Source: Oscillospiraceae bacterium (GTDB lineage: Bacteria > Bacillota > Clostridia > Oscillospirales > Ruminococcaceae). Taken from it: 17,384 nucleotides of DNA. Position numbers and translations under genes: made by a program. The notes under the pieces were generated by a model. The model was not told where the DNA came from. It saw nothing but the letters and a program-made list of their open reading frames with translations, and searched no databases. Position 1 is the stretch's first letter, and every line of letters begins with the position of its first letter. The stretch is taken from the NCBI GenBank assembly GCA_031253365.1, contig JAIRWE010000155.1, positions 1 to 17,384 of the forward strand, written 5' to 3'. This document shows positions 13,202 through 17,384 of the stretch, piece by piece.

Positions 13202-15513
13202 ATCACACACTCCTCCCCGTTTAATCTGTACGTCTTGCCGTACAGCTTAATGTCAAGCGGTTCCCCGCCCGAATGCCGCACGCTGCAGCCGTTTTCCCCG
13301 ACCGAAATATGAAGCCGCCTTCCCCCGAACGTCAGACGGAAACGGTATCCGCGCCAACCTTCCGGCACATACGGCGAAAGCTCCAGCCTTCCGCCGTTCG
13401 TGCGGACCCCCGCGAAACCGTAGACGACCGACAGCCACGAACCCGCCATGTTCGCCGTGTGAATACCCGCGTAAAGATTGTTCTGATAATCGTCTATATC
13501 CATTCGCGCGCACTCGTCGAAATAACGGTACGCGTCTTCGCGCCTGCCCACCATGCTCGCGACAATCCCGAAAACGCAGCTTGACAGCGACGAATGGTGG
13601 AGCGTTATTTTCCGGTAATAGTCGTAATGGCGTTCAATCGTGCCTTTGTCGAAGCACTCGCCGTGCAAAAGCATGGCGAGGACGGTGTCGGCTTGCTTCG
13701 CCATTCTGTGCCGCCAAATGAAAAGCGGGTGATAGTTTTCATACAGTAATTTGCGCTTCTCCGGCGCGACGGCGGAATCGTCCCACGGCTTACGCAAAAG
13801 GAAGCCGTCGTCTTGCAGGTACACGCGCTCTTTTTCATCGAACGGCAGATACATATTGAAGGCGATTTTTTCCCACAGCCGCGCCTCGTGCGGTTCAAGA
13901 CCGATTTTTTCGACTAGCGCGCGGTAAGCGTCCGCGTCGTTCTTTTCGAGCCACCGAACCGCGTCCGCCGCGTCCCATAAATTCCCGTAAGCCATGAGGT
14001 TCGTGTAAAAATTGTTGTCGACAAGCGCGGTATATTCGTCCGGTCCCGTGACGGAACAGATGCAGTATTTCCCGCCGCGCCCCTCGGAAAAACAGCCTAC
14101 GTCCGCCCAGACGCGGGCGGTTTCGCAAAGGACTTCGGCGGCTTTTTCCTTCAAATAGTCTATGTCGCCCGTAACCTTCACATACTGCGAAAAGGCGTAA
14201 GCTATATCGGCGTTTATATGGTACTGCGCGGTGCCGAGCGGCAAATACGAGGAACATTCCTCGCCGTTGATGGTACGCCACGGATACAGGGCGCCTTTGG
14301 CGTGACCCAACTCCCGCGCGCGCGCCCTGGCGGCGTTAAGCGTGTTGAAGCGGTAGTCCAAAAGCGATTTCGCGATTTCCGGGAATGTGTGCGTGAATAC
14401 GGGCAGGACATAGATTTCCGTGTCCCAGAAATAATGACCTTCATAACCCTCGCCCGAAAGCCCCTTCGCCCCCATTCCCGCTTTGCCGTCGCGGTTCGCG
14501 GACTGCATAAGGTGGAACAGATTGAACCGCAGCCCCTGCCGAACCGAGTCGTCGCCGTCGATTTCCACGTCCGCCGCTTCCCAGAAAGCCCGCGCGTATT
14601 CCGCCTGCCGTTCCGACAGCGCGTCGAAGCCCGCGCCCGCCGCTTTTTCGAGGGCGCTTCGCGCCGCCGCTTCCGGCTCGCCCTCCGGCTCGTCGAGGCA
14701 CGAAGCGTAAACGATGAATTTATCCAGCGTCACGGCGCCGCGAAAGGCGTATTCCACGCGACAGGAAAGCTCGTCCGCCTCGTAGCTTTCGGCGGTTTTG
14801 TTCCCCCGCGCCGCGTGGAAACTTCCGCAAGCCATCTTCAAGCCGCTGCCCTGTGTATGACCGGAATAAAAGAGCGTGTCCTTTTCGACGGATATTTTAT
14901 CGGGGACGAGAACCCGCCCGAACGGTCCGTAATCCACCAGCGGATTGGCGACGCGGGTGTGGTTCTCGACGTCGGCGTCCAGCACGGACAAAATCCGGAT
15001 TTCGCCGTCGAAGTCAAGCGGCGTTACGGAAACGCGCTGAACCATTACGTGTTTGTCCGCGAACGACACGAACCTCGCCGTTTCAACGCGCGAACGCTTC
15101 CCGCCGGGGGATTCCCACTCCAAGGAGCGCGTCAGCACGCCGCGGCGCATATCCAGCGAACGGCGGTAATCGCGGACCGCGCCTTTTCGCATATCGAACC
15201 GTTCCCCGTCGATAAAAATTCTCGTCGTTTTAAGATTCGGCAGGTTCAGCAGCGACTGGCTGCGTTCGGGGAAACCGAAGTTCCATTCGCCGTACCGAAT
15301 TTTCGCGCTTTCGTAAAAGCCGTTCATGTAGTTGCCTTCAAGCCCTTCGTCGTCGGGGAAATCGTAACCCTCCTCGAAAGTGCCGCGCGTGCCGATGTAA
15401 CCGTTTGAAAGCGAAAACGCCGTTTCGTTGCGGTAGTTGTTCGCCCTGTCGAAAGCCGTTTCGGTCACGTTCCACTGTTCAACGGGGTATATGGGCTGTC
15501 TTTTTTCGTTCAT
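13183..15513 (-). CDS. Glycoside hydrolase family 65 protein (probable disaccharide phosphorylase)
   Basis: A 776-residue cytosolic enzyme with the GH65 layout: N-terminal beta-sandwich (about 1-270), helical linker, (alpha/alpha)6 barrel (about 320-690) and C-terminal beta domain. Barrel motifs are GHYFWDTEIY (360-369), PWRTINGEECSSYLPLGTAQ (411-430), GPDEYT with general acid E493, KQADTV (606-611) and LHHSSLSSCVFG (638-649), where phosphorylases bind phosphate. The family acts by inversion on alpha-glucobioses (maltose, trehalose, kojibiose, nigerose) or glucosylglycerol, giving beta-glucose 1-phosphate. The acceptor specificity cannot be read here. ATG 15513 has TAGGAGGTG just upstream, overlapping the permease stop; the GTG at 15522 lies inside the SD. 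Lack of a signal peptide fits intracellular phosphorolysis after ABC uptake. Confidence 0.88.
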   Translation of the reverse strand: MNEKRQPIYPVEQWNVTETAFDRANNYRNETAFSLSNGYIGTRGTFEEGYDFPDDEGLEGNYMNGFYESAKIRYGEWNFGFPERSQSLLNLPNLKTTRIFIDGERFDMRKGAVRDYRRSLDMRRGVLTRSLEWESPGGKRSRVETARFVSFADKHVMVQRVSVTPLDFDGEIRILSVLDADVENHTRVANPLVDYGPFGRVLVPDKISVEKDTLFYSGHTQGSGLKMACGSFHAARGNKTAESYEADELSCRVEYAFRGAVTLDKFIVYASCLDEPEGEPEAAARSALEKAAGAGFDALSERQAEYARAFWEAADVEIDGDDSVRQGLRFNLFHLMQSANRDGKAGMGAKGLSGEGYEGHYFWDTEIYVLPVFTHTFPEIAKSLLDYRFNTLNAARARARELGHAKGALYPWRTINGEECSSYLPLGTAQYHINADIAYAFSQYVKVTGDIDYLKEKAAEVLCETARVWADVGCFSEGRGGKYCICSVTGPDEYTALVDNNFYTNLMAYGNLWDAADAVRWLEKNDADAYRALVEKIGLEPHEARLWEKIAFNMYLPFDEKERVYLQDDGFLLRKPWDDSAVAPEKRKLLYENYHPLFIWRHRMAKQADTVLAMLLHGECFDKGTIERHYDYYRKITLHHSSLSSCVFGIVASMVGRREDAYRYFDECARMDIDDYQNNLYAGIHTANMAGSWLSVVYGFAGVRTNGGRLELSPYVPEGWRGYRFRLTFGGRRLHISVGENGCSVRHSGGEPLDIKLYGKTYRLNGEECVICENTK

Positions 15514-15525
15514 GTCGAACACCTC

Positions 15526-16344
15526 CTAACCTTTTACCGCCCCTGTCGTAAGGCTGTCGATAACCTGTTTTTGCATAATCACGAAGAACACGATTGTCGG
15601 GGCGACCGTCAGTATTACCGCCGCGAACAACGCCGAATAATTGTTGGCGAACGTGCTCATGTAATAATTCAGCGCAATCGGAACCGTGCGCGCCCTGTCG
15701 CCGCTCGTGAGGACCAGCGCGAAATAAAACTCGTTCCATGTGTTTATGAATTGCAGTATCGCAATCGTCGCGAGCCCCGGCTTCGCGAGGGGCAGAATAA
15801 TCGTCGCGAAAGCGCGGAAGAACCCCGCTCCGTCGATATAGGCGGCTTCCTCAATCTCCGTCGGTATGGTCATATAGTAGCTGAACATCACGAAAAACGA
15901 CATCGGTATCCCCATAGCCGAGTAGACGAGTATCAGCCCTATTTTCGTGTCGAATATATTCAGCGACGTGAATATCGTGAACAGCGGCTGCGAGATTGAC
16001 TGCGCCGGAAGAAGCAGCGACGCGGCGATTAACGCGATTATTACCGATTTGAACCTGAACCTGAAACGCTGCGTCGCATAAGCGGACATCGCCACAATCG
16101 TCGCGGTCACGAGGATGCTCGCGCCTACGATAACGACGCTGTTGAGGAAATATTTCAATATCGGGGCGTACTTGAACGCGGCGGCGTAATTGTTGAAATT
16201 CAGGGCGGCGGGCAAAGACAGCGCCGACGAGTTGATTTCGGAATAGGTCTTGAACGAGCTGACGAAAACCCACATAATCGGCGCCAGCGATATAAATACG
16301 ATTACAAACATCAAAAGATGTATAAAAGGCGTTCTTTTTTTCAT
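15526..16344 (-). CDS. CUT1-type sugar ABC transporter permease (MalG-like)
   Basis: A 272-residue inner-membrane permease with about six membrane helices, the first at residues 7-29. The cytoplasmic EAA loop, which docks on the ATPase, is EEAAYIDGAGFFRAF through IILPLAKP (165-189). FINTWNEFYFALVL before the last helices is typical of MalG-type subunits. It forms the channel with the permease encoded just upstream. ATG 16344 follows a GGGGGGTGA site; the in-frame GTG 16353 is part of that SD and is less likely. The stop lies 12 bases before the GH65 start. Confidence 0.92.
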   Translation of the reverse strand: MKKRTPFIHLLMFVIVFISLAPIMWVFVSSFKTYSEINSSALSLPAALNFNNYAAAFKYAPILKYFLNSVVIVGASILVTATIVAMSAYATQRFRFRFKSVIIALIAASLLLPAQSISQPLFTIFTSLNIFDTKIGLILVYSAMGIPMSFFVMFSYYMTIPTEIEEAAYIDGAGFFRAFATIILPLAKPGLATIAILQFINTWNEFYFALVLTSGDRARTVPIALNYYMSTFANNYSALFAAVILTVAPTIVFFVIMQKQVIDSLTTGAVKG

Positions 16345-16364
16345 GTCGGTCACCCCCCGTTAAA

Positions 16365-17249
16365 TCAGTTCAGCGTGGTTTTTCCGCCGTCCCTCGACCT
16401 GAACATTCGGCGGATGAGCAGCACAAGGGATACGCCGAGTATAATCTGTATAACCCCCACGGCGTTCGCTTTGCCGTAATTGTTTTCAAGCAGCATCGCC
16501 TTGTATAAATAGACCGGCAGATTAAGCGTCGAGGTTCCCGGTCCGCCCCGCGTGGTCATGTAGATAATGTCAAATTGGGACACCATCGCGACCGTCGCCA
16601 GTACGACGCAGGTTCCGATTGCGTTTTTCAGAATGGGCAGATTGATGTGCCTGTCCACCTGCGACGGCGTAGCCCCGTCGATTGCCGCCGCCTCGTATAT
16701 ATCCTTGTTGACGGCACTCAGTTCGGCTAAAAAAATCACCATGTTGAACGCGGAATAGAATATCCATGTGGCGGTCACCGCCCAGAAAGCGTATTTGGAG
16801 TTGCCCAGCAGGTTCGGAACGGGGCGGTCTGTGCCGAGCCGCGCGAACAGTTCCCTGATTACGCCGAACGACGGGTTAAACAGCAGGGTGAACATTATCC
16901 CCGTCGCCGCCGTGGGAACGATATTCGGTATAAGGTACGCGGTCCGCGTGAATTTCCAGCCTTTCGGTTTCCTGTGAAGCATAAGCGCCGTAAACAGCCC
17001 GACGGAAACGTGGAGCGTCGTTTGCAAAAATACCCATACCAAGGTGTTCTTTACGGAAATCAGGAAATCCTTATCGCCGAACAGAATTTCAAAGTTCTTG
17101 AAACCCGTGAAGCTCGGCGGCTCGAAAGCCGTGTACCTCGTCAGGGACGTGGTCGCGACGGTGACAATCGGCGCCGCGTAAACGAACGCGAATAAAATCA
17201 TGCAAGGCAGAAGAAACAGCGTTATCCAAAATTTTTTGTGCTTAATCAT
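16365..17249 (-). CDS. CUT1-type sugar ABC transporter permease (MalF/UgpA-like)
   Basis: A 294-residue inner-membrane permease, the partner of the MalG-like protein 20 bases downstream. About six helices are visible, the first at residues 8-29. The EAA loop is EAAAIDGATPSQVDRHI through LPIL (186-207). MTTRGGPGTSTLNLPVYLY near the C-terminus is characteristic of this family. No solute-binding protein or ATPase is present; the binding protein probably lies beyond the right edge, and the ATPase may be a shared MsmK/UgpC type elsewhere (inference). ATG 17249 has AGGGGGTGA upstream; GTG 17258 is in frame within that SD. Confidence 0.92.
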   Translation of the reverse strand: MIKHKKFWITLFLLPCMILFAFVYAAPIVTVATTSLTRYTAFEPPSFTGFKNFEILFGDKDFLISVKNTLVWVFLQTTLHVSVGLFTALMLHRKPKGWKFTRTAYLIPNIVPTAATGIMFTLLFNPSFGVIRELFARLGTDRPVPNLLGNSKYAFWAVTATWIFYSAFNMVIFLAELSAVNKDIYEAAAIDGATPSQVDRHINLPILKNAIGTCVVLATVAMVSQFDIIYMTTRGGPGTSTLNLPVYLYKAMLLENNYGKANAVGVIQIILGVSLVLLIRRMFRSRDGGKTTLN

Positions 17250-17275
17250 TTTGCTCACCCCCTATGGCAACCTCC

Positions 17276-17299
17276 GAAAACCTTTTTCAGGCGGTTTTC
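17276..17299 (-). promoter_or_regulatory. Hairpin in leader of permease operon
   Basis: GAAAACC (17276-17282) and GGTTTTC (17293-17299) form a perfect 7-bp dyad with a 10-base loop, 27 bases upstream of the first permease start. On the minus strand it is followed by GGAGGTTGCC and no T-run, so it is more likely an mRNA-stabilising or regulatory stem than a terminator. Confidence 0.5.
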
Positions 17300-17302
17300 A
17301 AG

Positions 17303-17384
17303 AAAAATTTTGTCGGACAAGGAAACTCGACGAGTAAGGCTTTGTGCCTTGCGAGGAGAGGTGACGCAGTCCGGCGGAATTTTT
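17303..17384. other. Long near-perfect stem structure at right edge
   Basis: Arms 17303-17318 (starting AAAAATTTTG) and 17369-17384 (ending AATTTTT) pair over 16 positions, three of them G-U in the plus-strand RNA. Inside are AAGGC-TTTGT-GCCTT (17336-17350) and the palindrome ACTCG-A-CGAGT (17325-17335). The A/T-ended stem resembles a bidirectional terminator or a small palindromic intergenic element. It would lie between the permeases and whatever gene precedes them. The structure may continue past the window edge. Confidence 0.6.

Noticed and set aside
12341..13312. Plus-strand open frame of 323 codons opposite the HAD gene
   Set aside because: Shadow of the HAD and GH65 genes; no family features.
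14218..15408. Plus-strand open frame of 396 codons opposite the GH65 gene
   Set aside because: It is antisense to a gene with intact motifs, its product is Arg/Val-rich with no recognisable domain, and it arises from the codon bias of the real gene.

Overview
The window is about 17.4 kb of moderately GC-rich bacterial chromosome from what looks like a flagellated, uncultured Clostridia-type Firmicute. Pointers are the short-form HisG with a separate HisZ, extended Gram-positive Shine-Dalgarno sites, a SigD/sigma-28-like flagellin promoter with a B. subtilis-like leader, and the protein families present. The lineage is inferred from family resemblance, not proven. No rRNA, tRNA, CRISPR array, transposase or integrase was seen. 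No stretch longer than 300 bases lacks a gene.

Left half, plus strand (119-9981): one tightly packed transcription unit driven by a good sigma-A promoter at 50-78. It runs: F420-0:glutamate-ligase-like (CofE-type) protein, GT4 glycosyltransferase, hisZ, hisG, hisD, hisC, then three lipoproteins. Many junctions are ATGA overlaps, including hisC to the first lipoprotein. Only hisZGDC of the histidine pathway is here. The lipoproteins are the least explained part. Two are tandem paralogues with a C-terminal WG-repeat-like segment. The third has a PstS-like phosphate-binding fold. All three carry almost the same signal peptide, and the second and third share a 60-base identical leader although their bodies are unrelated.

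Middle: a hairpin at 9985-10018 separates this unit from a convergent, unusually long flagellin gene (10047-12143, minus strand). The flagellin leader holds a sigma-28-like promoter, a perfect dyad, a hairpin with GGA in its loop, and a near-perfect CsrA consensus over the Shine-Dalgarno. This layout recalls the CsrA-controlled hag leader of B. subtilis.

Right half, minus strand (17249 down to 12326): a sugar-use operon. Two CUT1-type ABC permeases (MalF-like, MalG-like) are followed by a GH65 family glycoside phosphorylase/hydrolase and a HAD phosphatase/phosphomutase-like protein. The likely job is to import an alpha-glucobiose-like sugar, split it inside the cell and process the sugar phosphate. 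The binding protein and ATPase are not in the window. All four genes show an SD whose GTG lies in frame exactly 9 nt before a better ATG. The right edge holds a large, almost fully paired stem structure that may be a terminator, a structured RNA or a small repeated element.
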